This document shows, piece by piece, positions 35,340 to 42,956 of a stretch of 64,000 bases of DNA. How positions within the stretch are numbered: the stretch's first letter is position 1; each line of letters begins with the position of its first letter. A program made the translations under genes and the position numbers. Origin of the DNA: Kriegella sp965368185 (GTDB taxonomy: Bacteria > Bacteroidota > Bacteroidia > Flavobacteriales > Flavobacteriaceae). The stretch lies in NCBI GenBank assembly GCA_965368185.1, contig CBDULZ010000003.1, positions 1-64,000 on the forward strand. Direction: 5' to 3'. The notes under the pieces were generated by a model, which saw only the letters and a list, made by a program, of their open reading frames with translations, made no database searches and had not been told where the DNA came from.

Positions 35340-35976
35340 CGGTTTTATCTTTATCAATTATCAAATCCTGTTCTTCCATTGTGGTAACGACCAGTTTCAC
35401 ATATTCCCTGCCGGTTTTTGCAATGTCGTTCGAGTCGGTTATTTCAATATTACCGCGTCATATCAACGCACGTTCCTTGCCTTCTCAGATACAATAAAGC
35501 GAAGTTTCGGCGTGATAGACCGTAAAGGTCTCAAAATATTCGGGGTCGTAGAAAATGTCTTGATGCCGTAGATAATCATCGCGAAACCTAGCGTTATAAC
35601 TGTTCCATTGAGAAATAGTTTTACAGAACGACTGTCGGTTTTCGGATCCGAGAATCTTTGTAAGCAGAATGGCATCGAAGTCCTTATCCCATAGGCTTGT
35701 TTCCATATTATCGCTTTCCTTTTCGGTGCGCTTTGAATTCGTAAACTGCACGTCGAAAAGATCGATACTGCGCATGGACTCGACTCCCCTTGCATCGAAT
35801 TCTTCTTTTAGGCGGGTTTCTAAATCGATACGGGCCACTTCGTTCTGGGTCATTCCGACCAGCAATATTTTGTACGCATCAAAAATGACGATATCAGGAT
35901 TTTTCCAGTTCTCCACCATTTCCGCTGAAGAGCAGGAAACCAAGATTAAAAGGGATAGTATAATTAATTTTCTCAT
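35320..35976 (-). pseudogene. Lipoprotein gene interrupted by two in-frame TGA codons
   Basis: From the ATG at 35976 the frame encodes a lipoprotein (MRKLIILSLLILVSCSS, lipobox cysteine at 15) and stops at TGA (35487-35485) after 163 codons. The same frame continues past it (EGKERALI), meets a second TGA (35460-35458) and runs on through RGNIEITDSNDIAKTGREYV to a TAG at 35322-35320. The whole stretch of 218 sense and stop codons keeps coding character, so the original product was about 218 residues. A truncated 163-residue protein may still be made. It probably shares the promoter of the helical protein gene upstream. Family unknown. Confidence 0.6.
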
Positions 35977-36011
35977 GGTATTACCCTATTAGGTAACGAG
36001 TTATCCTAAAT

Positions 36012-36455
36012 TCAATTCAGCAGTCTTTTCTGTTTTTGTTTTTTCATCACATCAGATACCAGTTGAAACAATCGAGACTTCAGTTTTCTATATTCGCCCA
36101 TATAGTTTTGCATCTCAGTTGTCAGCTGCCAATGGGTGTTTATATAGGCCTTTTCCATAGTCTGCTCTTCGACATCGTCGACCATGATTTTCAACAAGCT
36201 TTCGTGAGATTGTACTTTTTTCATCAGTACGACCACTTCTTTTTCAGACCTCAAAATGGCATCGATGATCTCCTTGCTTTCATCGAAAACAGTATTACCT
36301 ATCAACTCCAAGGTGTGCGATCTTACCAAGTCGTTGAGAAAGAGTTGTTCATCCTTGGCGAATTTTAGTTCCGACATCCATTGTACGCTTTCCTTGTGCA
36401 TTTCTTCCGCGCTTAGCCATTCGATAGAGCGGTATTTTTTGTATTTACTTTCCAT
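36012..36455 (-). CDS. Helical (coiled-coil) protein, unknown function
   Basis: The frame is open to 36608, but the predicted transcription start near 36478 fixes the ATG at 36455, giving 147 residues. The product is almost entirely helical and charged, without a signal peptide or membrane segment: SIEWLSAEEMHKESVQWMSE, then FAKDEQLFLNDLVRSH, long helices and a basic end (KKQKQKRLLN). A W...W-x-E-L...DE-x-x-F pattern is shared with the protein at 39516-39986, which also has an FNR-type promoter, so the two look paralogous. Confidence 0.6.
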   Translation of the reverse strand: MESKYKKYRSIEWLSAEEMHKESVQWMSELKFAKDEQLFLNDLVRSHTLELIGNTVFDESKEIIDAILRSEKEVVVLMKKVQSHESLLKIMVDDVEEQTMEKAYINTHWQLTTEMQNYMGEYRKLKSRLFQLVSDVMKKQKQKRLLN

Positions 36456-36482
36456 CTTATGAAGCCTTTTTAAAAATCTATA

Positions 36483-36525
36483 CCAAATTAAGGGGATTGA
36501 GGGGAATAGAAAATGATTTTGGTCA
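36483..36525 (-). promoter_or_regulatory. FNR-type class II promoter of the helical protein gene at 36012
   Basis: Palindrome TGATTTTGGTCA is at 36514-36525. TAATTTGG runs from 36490 to 36483 on the minus strand at the standard spacing. Predicted start is near 36478, 23 nt before the ATG at 36455. Confidence 0.72.
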
Positions 36526-36696
36526 GGTCTGTAATGCAAGACCAAGTGTAAAATCAAAACGTTTATGCGTTTATTATCACATATATCTGCAACCACGCAC
36601 AATAACAACTGCTCAAATCATAACTCTGAACTCATACCCTTTCTACTGTAACCTGCCAATGCCTACGGCCAAATCTCCCCTATTATTTCGGCTTTT

Positions 36697-37336
36697 TTAT
36701 TTCAAAATACCACCGGCATAATTGATGATTTTCCCTTTCAGGTCTTGAACAAAAAGGTTTTCCCTTTCATGGATCGCCCTTTTGATAAGGTCTACAAATA
36801 ACTGTTCCACATCTTCTTTTGGGTGCAGTTTATTGCCGTAGGTGCTTTCCAAGAACAGATAATCGGCCCAGTTCGGGCGTTCGGGAGGCGATAGTACAAA
36901 TCTTCCATCCTACCCAGATCTCCGGAAAAAACGAATTGGTTTACGAAAATCAACAGTTCGATAAAAGTGGCAACAATCAAATGGCCGTTATAGCGAAACC
37001 TGAAATTGGTGTTTTACGAAAGCGGAATCCAAACGTCCCTTTCCTTGGCAACGAAAAGTCTGAAGGCCCGCTCGGCCTCTTTAGGTGAATAGAACGATAG
37101 TGCAGGCTTATGTTTGCTACAGCCCTCTGCATTGGCACGTTCGGCCTCTTCTTCATGTATTTTGGCACTATCCCTCAAAATAATCGAGGTAACGGACAAG
37201 GTCGGCGCGATTGCGATGATCTGCCCTTGAAACATGCCGCAATTGACCATGATGTTTCGTTCTGAGATTTCCAAATAGAATTTTGAGCGGGTTACCTATG
37301 TGATATGCCTAGAAAAGGGATTTTTATTTTGTTCAT
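36697..37336 (-). pseudogene. Beta-CASP metallo-beta-lactamase RNase remnant
   Basis: From an ATG at 37336 the minus strand reads MNKIKIPFLGIS, breaks frame, then gives VTRSKFYLEISERN and NIMVNCGMFQGQ. That is the N-terminus of a beta-CASP MBL RNase. Later pieces are KIHEEEAERANAEG, FVFSGDLGRMEDLYYRLP and a C-terminal EQLFVDLIKRAIHERE. The metal-binding HxHxDH segment is deleted. Several frameshifts are present. The gap 36526-36696 holds nothing recognisable. Confidence 0.7.
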
Positions 37337-38259
37337 GTTCTAATGTTATATTTCTCTAAAACCCGCAAGGCGCGCAACGTAGTCCAACGGCTCGGTCGCC
37401 CAGCTTTTTCCATATCAAAATGGATCTCTCCGGCGTGCTTGGCCTGCACGTTCCAAGTACCGTTTTTATTTCTTTTCTTTAAAAGGATAGTAATGGCAGG
37501 CTGCATTCGTTCATCCCATTTTGTTTCGGAATACTGAAAATAATCCAAGGCACTCAAAATGTCGTATCGCCATCGTCTCGGATAGGACAGCTTAAGAAAA
37601 TTTTTATCGATGATCTTTCCCGTCCTGTCAGAAATAAAGAGCTGGTGCATAAGGATAAATTCCTTAGAGCTTTTGATGGCCTTTTTGACTTCATTGAGGC
37701 GATATGAATAGCCATTGCGTTCGTATTCCGTTAAGCCCTCTAAAACCGAAAGTGTACTATGCAGCGAACTGTGTATAGCCCCCGAACGGTTGGATCGACA
37801 ATTAAACCCGCCATCGGTTATAATTTCCTCCACCAAGCAATCGATGACCGATTTTAACCCGTTTTCATCAGCCTGAAAATAACTGGCATAGTTCAGGAAC
37901 ATGCCGTTTACACAAACATCGCTCTTTTTTGCTTTAAGAAGAAGAATACCGCCATCTTCGTTTTTACACGTTTTCAACACCATAGCAATAGACGCTTTGA
38001 CTAATAAATTATCTGGGGAAATGCAAAGATTGCGAAGGTCAAGGAGCGTATAATGTGTCGATGTCCATTTAGGTAGGTAGAACTCCCTGCCCCAATGCCC
38101 ATTCTCGTTTTGTTTTGATAAAAATTTGGCTCCCCAACCTTCTTGGGCAATCCTTGCTTGCAAATCCTTTCGTTCTCTAGCTAACAAATCGCGATGTACC
38201 TGATATCGGATGGCAACATCGCCTTGCAAAAGCCAGTTTATAAGTTCTTCCGTATTCAT
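37333..38259 (-). CDS. Squalene-cyclase-like alpha/alpha toroid protein
   Basis: The 308-residue protein has repeats of the prenyltransferase/squalene-oxidase type (QNENGHWGREFYLPKWTSTH; KNEDGGILL; KRNKNGTWNVQ), each with the G-x-W or GG signature, and RPSRWTTLRALRVLEKY at the end. It lacks the DxDD or QW density of real cyclases, so enzyme activity is uncertain. It is 13 bases downstream of the anchored flavodoxin-fold gene. No FNR palindrome is seen. Confidence 0.65.
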   Translation of the reverse strand: MNTEELINWLLQGDVAIRYQVHRDLLARERKDLQARIAQEGWGAKFLSKQNENGHWGREFYLPKWTSTHYTLLDLRNLCISPDNLLVKASIAMVLKTCKNEDGGILLLKAKKSDVCVNGMFLNYASYFQADENGLKSVIDCLVEEIITDGGFNCRSNRSGAIHSSLHSTLSVLEGLTEYERNGYSYRLNEVKKAIKSSKEFILMHQLFISDRTGKIIDKNFLKLSYPRRWRYDILSALDYFQYSETKWDERMQPAITILLKKRNKNGTWNVQAKHAGEIHFDMEKAGRPSRWTTLRALRVLEKYNIRT

Positions 38260-38272
38260 TCAAAAGCTTGCC

Positions 38273-38857
38273 CTATAAGGGTTTTCCATTTCTTGGATGC
38301 CGCCATGCGGATGTCGCAAAGGTAAATTCCATGATGCCATTCGATTTGAGAAGCGGATTTAGTTTTTGAATGATCTTATCCGTAAATAACGGAGCATCCT
38401 CCAAAACCGATTCGCCGGTAATCGCATCTACTTCGTCCATTTTTTCGGAACCTTCGCCGGAAGTGGTCAGTACGACTACTTTGTTTTTTAGCCCATAATT
38501 TTTGTTGATGAACACTTGCACGGATTCGGGTGGTTTACCAATTTCCCATGTATGTATTAGTACAATAGCATCAAAAATCGAAGAATCAACATTTTCCAAT
38601 GCAGAAACATCGACAACTTTTATATAGATGGAATCGGATCTGAAATGGTTTAGGATACCCGTTACCACGGAATCCTTGAAATCGCTGCCTTGCGTGCCGA
38701 TCAAGAGCTTGCGTTCCAAATCGGGTGAATTAACCTCAGAGGACTGAGCAATCCCCATTGAATAGGTATGCTTGTACCACGCCAAAAAAATCAGGAAAAT
38801 CACGAGCAACAGCAACGTTATCAGTCCCAATTTTTGTGCAAACTTCAGGTTGTTCAT
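38273..38857 (-). CDS. Membrane-anchored flavodoxin-fold protein
   Basis: From the ATG at 38857 the product of 194 residues has one membrane helix (LGLITLLLLVIFLIFLAW). An extracytoplasmic or cytoplasmic alpha/beta domain follows, with LIGTQGSDFKDSVV and the strand-loop LTTSGEGSEK, which resembles flavodoxin-like proteins. FMN-binding residues are not convincing. The frame is open to 38902. It may form an operon with the toroid protein. Confidence 0.6.
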   Translation of the reverse strand: MNNLKFAQKLGLITLLLLVIFLIFLAWYKHTYSMGIAQSSEVNSPDLERKLLIGTQGSDFKDSVVTGILNHFRSDSIYIKVVDVSALENVDSSIFDAIVLIHTWEIGKPPESVQVFINKNYGLKNKVVVLTTSGEGSEKMDEVDAITGESVLEDAPLFTDKIIQKLNPLLKSNGIMEFTFATSAWRHPRNGKPL

Positions 38858-38924
38858 ATTTGTCATTTCTGCGTGTTTGTTTTCATTTCCCCATTTTTGC
38901 ATACTGACAACTCCCCTATCGTTT

Positions 38925-39296
38925 TTAAATCTTAATGATGTCCGTAGGGGTTTCCACCAAAATAGTCTTGTTGCCTCGTAGTGCGATCGGCTGTTTCATA
39001 ATATCGGGGTTATGCTTTATCATCTTTATCCAGTCTTTGGTAGAAAGATCATGGTGTTTGAACTTATGCGTATACGCAGGGTGTTCTTGATTGACAAGAT
39101 CTTTGACGGCAATGCCCAACCGATCAGCAAACTCAGCGATCTGGGTGCCCGTCAACGGGGTCTTGAGCATATCAACCTCTAAGATGGGTAAGCCCTCTGC
39201 TTTGGCATAGGCTAAGGTCTGTTTGGCCCTGCTCGAACCTGCATTGCAGAACAGGGTTATCTGTCTATCCGATGTGGCGATTTCCCCCATATTCAA
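38925..39296 (-). CDS. ArsC/Spx family thioredoxin-fold protein
   Basis: This 123-residue protein follows the ArsC/Spx pattern: ITLFCNAGSSRAKQTLAYA with a single active-site cysteine (no CxxC), then VDMLKTPLTGTQIAEFADRLG and the late IALRGNKTILVE strand. It may be a reductase or a redox regulator; the single cysteine favours a glutathione- or thiol-linked reductase. It overlaps the 73-residue gene upstream by four bases, so it is part of the operon that starts at 39986. Confidence 0.72.
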   Translation of the reverse strand: MNMGEIATSDRQITLFCNAGSSRAKQTLAYAKAEGLPILEVDMLKTPLTGTQIAEFADRLGIAVKDLVNQEHPAYTHKFKHHDLSTKDWIKMIKHNPDIMKQPIALRGNKTILVETPTDIIKI

Positions 39297-39514
39297 GACG
39301 TTGGGTTTTTGATATGTGTTTCTTTATGATGTTCCAACAACTGTCGCAGGCTTTGCAAGTATTCCTCAAGAGCATATGTGTCTAGCTGCGGATGTGCCAT
39401 GACGGGCAGCGTCAACGGATTATCGTCCAAATAGCAATAAAGTTCCGGATAGTCGGATTCAATGCTGTTCGTGAATTCGCTTATTTCGGTCAAAATGGTT
39501 CGCTGCTTCTTCAT
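39293..39514 (-). CDS. Small acidic protein, unknown function
   Basis: The 73-residue product is soluble and mostly helical (ALEEYLQSLRQLLEHHKETH). It sits between the helical protein gene (one-base gap) and the ArsC-like gene (four-base overlap), so all three are translated from one message. No family is recognised. Confidence 0.6.
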   Translation of the reverse strand: MKKQRTILTEISEFTNSIESDYPELYCYLDDNPLTLPVMAHPQLDTYALEEYLQSLRQLLEHHKETHIKNPTS

Positions 39515-39515
39515 C

Positions 39516-39986
39516 TCAAGCTACGTTAGATTTGATTTTAAGGTGCTTTAGGTCGGTCCATTGCTCACTTTGCAGTACGTGCTCGGTAACTGCCATAACA
39601 TCTTTTCGGGTGTTCTTGAATTTTTTTGCGAAACGGAAAATATCGTCCTCTAAATTTTCATGTTCCATTCGGAAGATCCGTGTCGGTTTATTTTGGGGAT
39701 CCTCAACGGTTTCCGCCAATTGAACGAGATGCTTTCGAACTTTTCGAAGTAAGTCTTCACAGATTACATCGTTTTCCAAGAGGGCCATTTCAAGTTCGCG
39801 TACCGTGTCCAGATTTTCCCCACGGGTCATCCAAATAAAATAGTTGTCGATCAACCTACGGAAAAAACGAAGTTCATCGATGCAAAACAATAGCTCCGAT
39901 TTCCAATGTTGCGTCATTTCGTAAAGTTCCGCCCAATCAGACACTTGGATGTATGTGCCTTTTGGCCTTCTTCTAAAATCCGCCAT
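39516..39986 (-). CDS. Helical protein, unknown function, paralog of the one at 36012
   Basis: The 156-residue protein is helical and charged, without signals: YIQVSDWAELYEMTQHWKSE, then FCIDELRFFRRLIDNYF and several long helices. The W...W-x-S/E-L...DE-x-x-F arrangement matches the protein at 36012-36455. It is first in a three-gene operon with the small acidic protein and the ArsC-like protein, and carries an FNR-type promoter 59 bases upstream. Confidence 0.65.
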   Translation of the reverse strand: MADFRRRPKGTYIQVSDWAELYEMTQHWKSELLFCIDELRFFRRLIDNYFIWMTRGENLDTVRELEMALLENDVICEDLLRKVRKHLVQLAETVEDPQNKPTRIFRMEHENLEDDIFRFAKKFKNTRKDVMAVTEHVLQSEQWTDLKHLKIKSNVA

Positions 39987-40013
39987 TTTACTTGTTTTAA
40001 AAATTAATATCGA

Positions 40014-40056
40014 TAAATGTACTTTACCGAAGGTTCATCCAAAATGATTAAAATCA
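40014..40056 (-). promoter_or_regulatory. FNR-type class II promoter of the operon 39986-38925
   Basis: The fully symmetric palindrome TGATTTTAATCA (minus strand; TGATTAAAATCA on plus, 40045-40056) is followed by TACATTTA running from 40021 to 40014. Spacing is standard. Predicted start is near 40009, 23 nt before the ATG at 39986. Confidence 0.75.
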
Positions 40057-40077
40057 TCCGAAACATTTTAGCTTGAC

Positions 40078-40120
40078 TGATTACCGTCATTTTCCCTTTG
40101 ATACCAAGGATTTAATTTTA
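40078..40120 (+). promoter_or_regulatory. FNR-type class II promoter of the USP at 40292-41146
   Basis: Palindrome TGATTACCGTCA (40078-40089) is followed by TAATTTTA (40113-40120) at the standard spacing. Predicted start is near 40125. The leader to the ATG at 40292 is about 167 nt, far longer than the usual 20 nt, because a dispersed repeat (GAGTTCACCTTGAGCAGAGT, 40149-40168) has inserted. Confidence 0.75.
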
Positions 40121-40291
40121 TTTCGTAGTAAGTATAGATTTCCACCGGAGTTCACCTTGAGCAGAGTCGAAAGGCGGAAAAGACAATAAAATATTTTACC
40201 TGTGAAATGAGCCAATACAAATCTTGATACTGACCAAGAGGTTGAATGGCGAATTACATCTGACTTTTAAAAAACAAATAAATAGCAACAT

Positions 40292-41146
40292 ATGAAAACG
40301 ATTTTATACAACACGGACTATTCGGAAAATTCGGTGGCCGCCCTACATTTCAGCTATGCACTAAGCAAAGAATTCGATGCGGACCTAATGGCATTGCACG
40401 TTTTCGAACTGCCCTTGACCTTGGCGAGCACCGTTTCTTATACGTATTCAAGAAGGGAGGTCCGGGCCTTCGGCGACCACCGCGAAAGACTGATCGCATT
40501 CTGTACCCAACATTTGCGCAACGAACCCGAACCCTTAAAAATCACTTGGAAAATCGATGAAGGCAAGCCCGCCTCCGATGTTATCATCAAAAACGCCAAG
40601 GAAGTCAACGCCGACCTTATCGTTGTAGGCACCAAAGGTGGTAGTCCCATGCGAATGATTCTTTTGGGCAGCAATACCACTTCCCTTATCAATTCGGCAC
40701 CCTGCCCCGTATTGGTCGTGCCTGAGGATGCCGATTTTCACGGATTCAGGAAAATCGCCTATGCCACCGATTTCGAAGTAGCGGATATCTTTATACTTGA
40801 AAAAATGGTGGAACTCGCCAAACCCTTCGAGGGCGATATGCACTTGGTACACGTATCCCCCAAGGAAGGGGACACGGGCGAAGACCAAATGGCATGGTTC
40901 AAGAATATGTTGCGCCAGAAGGTCGATTATGAAAACGTTCATTTTGACCTCCGTTATGGCAGTGATATTTTGGAAACCCTGCAAAACTATGTCAACGAAA
41001 TCAAGCCCGATATGTTCGCCATGTTAGAGCGGGAAGGTAATGGCCTGATCAAAAACTTACGCCATTACGATTTGGTCAAGCGCATGAAGAGGGAAGGGCA
41101 TGTTCCCTTGTTGAGCTATCATAAAAGAAATGTTGAGGAGCTTTGA
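40292..41146 (+). CDS. Tandem-domain universal stress protein
   Basis: The 284-residue protein opens ILYNTDYSENSVAALHFSYA, a variant start. Domain one has the ATP loop GTKGGSPMRMILLGSNT. Domain two (from about residue 148, KIAYATDFEVAD) contains QMAWFKNMLRQKVDYENV, which is matched by a decayed copy at 54095-54460. Gene and promoter are separated by an inserted repeat. It is monocistronic. Confidence 0.92.
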   Translation: MKTILYNTDYSENSVAALHFSYALSKEFDADLMALHVFELPLTLASTVSYTYSRREVRAFGDHRERLIAFCTQHLRNEPEPLKITWKIDEGKPASDVIIKNAKEVNADLIVVGTKGGSPMRMILLGSNTTSLINSAPCPVLVVPEDADFHGFRKIAYATDFEVADIFILEKMVELAKPFEGDMHLVHVSPKEGDTGEDQMAWFKNMLRQKVDYENVHFDLRYGSDILETLQNYVNEIKPDMFAMLEREGNGLIKNLRHYDLVKRMKREGHVPLLSYHKRNVEEL

Positions 41147-41181
41147 AAACGCTTGGTGGCTATTTCATAAAAACTTGGTTT

Positions 41182-41646
41182 TTATATATCGAATGCGATT
41201 AAACCCCTAAATGAAAAATCGTCTTTTTGTTCGATGGTGCAACTATGGTCGATAACGCATTTCAGTTCTTGGTCGAAACGGTCGAACCATGAACCAAAGA
41301 GTGTGGCTACCAGTTTATTTTCCGATAGTTCCTCTACGTACATTCTACAAAAAATGGCATGCTGTTTAATGCTTAATGCCAATACTTTGGTCAAAAAATC
41401 GATTAATAATGCCGAACTATCATCTCCCGAAGCCTCGACCTTCATCATACAATCGGCATGGGACACCGATTTGCAAAATTCAGGTTTTAAAAGATGAGCC
41501 AATCCCTTGAGACTGTTTTTAAAAAAATGTTGGAGTGAACTTGCTTCGACCGCCATTTGCCTATTTGAAGTAGACGACCTTCTCTCAACGGGTATCCTGA
41601 TTGTTTTTCGCTGTCTGTATTTTCGGGTTTCTAGTTCCATGTCCAT
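41182..41646 (-). CDS. Archease-like protein
   Basis: The frame is open to 41688, but that codon lies at the predicted transcription start, so the ATG at 41646 (or 41640) is used, giving about 154 residues. The body follows archease: SLQHFFKNSLKGLAHLL, then MMKVEASGDDSSALLIDFLT, LVATLFGSWFDRFDQELKCV and the ending FRGLIAFDI. The N-terminal H-T-A-D-I-G-type metal site of archease is not present. Archease activates the RNA ligase RtcB, but no rtcB is in the window. It is controlled by its own FNR-type promoter. Confidence 0.72.
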   Translation of the reverse strand: MDMELETRKYRQRKTIRIPVERRSSTSNRQMAVEASSLQHFFKNSLKGLAHLLKPEFCKSVSHADCMMKVEASGDDSSALLIDFLTKVLALSIKQHAIFCRMYVEELSENKLVATLFGSWFDRFDQELKCVIDHSCTIEQKDDFSFRGLIAFDI

Positions 41647-41690
41647 TGTGTTGCTGATTTGAAAGAAAAGAGAGCCACCGACCTCCACAA

Positions 41691-41733
41691 TAAATATACT
41701 GGAGTCTGTTTTCTTCTACAATGACGTGGGTCA
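41691..41733 (-). promoter_or_regulatory. FNR-type class II promoter of the archease-like gene
   Basis: Palindrome TGACGTGGGTCA is at 41722-41733. TATATTTA runs from 41698 to 41691 on the minus strand at the standard spacing. Predicted start is near 41686, 40 nt before the ATG at 41646. Confidence 0.72.
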
Positions 41734-41814
41734 GTCAGATTGGTTTTCGTAAATTTTAACAAAAAACGAGGAAGGAATCTGATTTGAAAAGATAAAATTA
41801 AAACAAGTTCAACT

Positions 41815-42192
41815 TTAGTTCGGGATCCTTTTGAGCAAACATTTCTTGATGGATGCCAATAGTTCTTTAAGTTCACAAGGTTTGACCAAGTAGTCGTCGG
41901 CACCGGCATCCAGCCCGGTTCTAACATCGCTGTTTTCAGATTTGGCGGAGTAGAAAATGAAGGGAATTTTTTTTAAACCCGTATTCATCCCTAAATGAGC
42001 TAGTAGGGTCAATCCGTCCATTTCGGGCATCCGCATATCACAAATGATAAGGTCGGGTGGGGCAAGTTTGATTAGTTCAAGTCCCTCTTTCCCATTGCTG
42101 GCCGTAATCACGTGATAGCCCTCCAGTTCTAAAAGTTCGGCAGTACCTTCCCGTATATCGGTAAAATCTTCGATAAGTAAAATAGATGCCAT
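41815..42192 (-). CDS. Single-domain response regulator
   Basis: The frame is open to 42243, but MASILLIEDFTDIRE at 42192 is the natural REC start, giving 125 residues. The acidic pocket is at residues 8-9, the phospho-acceptor D52 is in IICDMRMPEMDG, and the switch Ser (FYSAKS) and Lys (LVKPCE) are present. There is no output domain, so it should relay phosphate or act by protein contact. No histidine kinase is nearby. It is the only intact signalling receiver in the window and has no FNR palindrome. Confidence 0.88.
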   Translation of the reverse strand: MASILLIEDFTDIREGTAELLELEGYHVITASNGKEGLELIKLAPPDLIICDMRMPEMDGLTLLAHLGMNTGLKKIPFIFYSAKSENSDVRTGLDAGADDYLVKPCELKELLASIKKCLLKRIPN

Positions 42193-42362
42193 AGGCAGGT
42201 TGATTTTTGGGGATGCATCTAGCGGGGTATGGTCGTTACTCAAAAGTAAAGTTCTTAGTACGAAAAATCTTAAAATTAATGTTAAATCCTTGCGATAAAA
42301 AAGGCACTATTAACTTTTGGAGAAATCTAGACCACAACGCACTTGAAAATCACCTGACGGAT

Positions 42363-42405
42363 TGACCTGCATCATAGCGAGAATGATCACTGTCTTTTAA
42401 TTTTG
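42363..42405 (+). promoter_or_regulatory. FNR-type class II promoter of the flavin-split-barrel gene
   Basis: Palindrome TGACCTGCATCA (42363-42374) is followed by a perfect TAATTTTG (42398-42405) at the standard spacing. Predicted start is near 42410, 19 nt before the ATG at 42429. Confidence 0.75.
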
Positions 42406-42428
42406 TTTTCAAATATATAAATCAAGCT

Positions 42429-42889
42429 ATGATAACAGATTTAGATCCGGAGGAATGCGTGCAACTGCTGCGTAACAACTATATCGGCCGTTTGGCCTAT
42501 GATATGGGCCAGGGGCCTTTTGTGATTCCCGTTACCTACCACTATTACGATCAGACCGATAGCAGCATTCTAAGCTATTCCTTGGAGGGCCATAAAATCG
42601 ATACGATGCGCATCAACCCATCTGTTTGCGTACAAGTTGATGAAATCGAGTCGATAACCCAATGGAAATCGGTCTTGGTTCATGGGGAATTAGAGGTATT
42701 CAGTGGTATCGATGCACAGAATTTACTCCATGAATTTTCAAAAGGGTCAAGGAAATCATCACGCACAAACGGGATAAAGACGTTCAGTTCATTCATGAAT
42801 TTTCAAGTAAACTTAGTGCGGAAGGTACTTCGACAATTGTGTATCGCATTAAGATTATAGAGATTACGGGGAAGCAGCGAACGGAATAA
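42429..42889 (+). pseudogene. Pyridoxamine 5'-phosphate oxidase-like (FMN split barrel) protein, frameshifted
   Basis: The N-terminal two-thirds matches the PNPOx-like split barrel: CVQLLRNNYIGRLAYDMG, PFVIPVTYHYY, the GHKIDTMR loop and VCVQVDEIESITQWKSVLV. At about 42745 (within TCAAAAGGGTCAAGG) the frame shifts by one base. The true C-terminus (KEIITHKRDKDVQFIHEFSS ... VYRIKIIEITGKQ) is in the next frame and ends at the TAA 42887-42889. The unshifted frame ends at 42860 with an unrelated tail (143 residues). A one-base indel, real or a sequencing error, explains this. Such proteins bind FMN or heme; it has an FNR-type promoter. Confidence 0.75.
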
Positions 42890-42894
42890 CCAAC

Positions 42895-42937
42895 TGATCC
42901 AAATCATTGTACGCTACACGTAAAGCCATGATATTTG
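42895..42937 (+). promoter_or_regulatory. FNR-type class II promoter of ppsA-pfkB
   Basis: Palindrome TGATCCAAATCA (42895-42906) is followed by GATATTTG (42930-42937), a -7 element with one mismatch, at the standard spacing. Predicted start is near 42942, 15 nt before the ATG at 42957. Confidence 0.68.
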
Positions 42938-42956
42938 GCGGGTAGACCTAAAAGCA

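Noticed and set aside
21147..35487. UGA recoding (tryptophan, cysteine or selenocysteine)
   Set aside because: Intact genes use TGA as stop, several remnants are broken by TAA or TAG, and no recoding hairpin is evident; decay is enough.
42384..42395. TGATCACTGTCT as a further FNR-type site
   Set aside because: The last base breaks the palindrome and no -7 element lies at the required distance; the neighbouring 42363 site fits fully.
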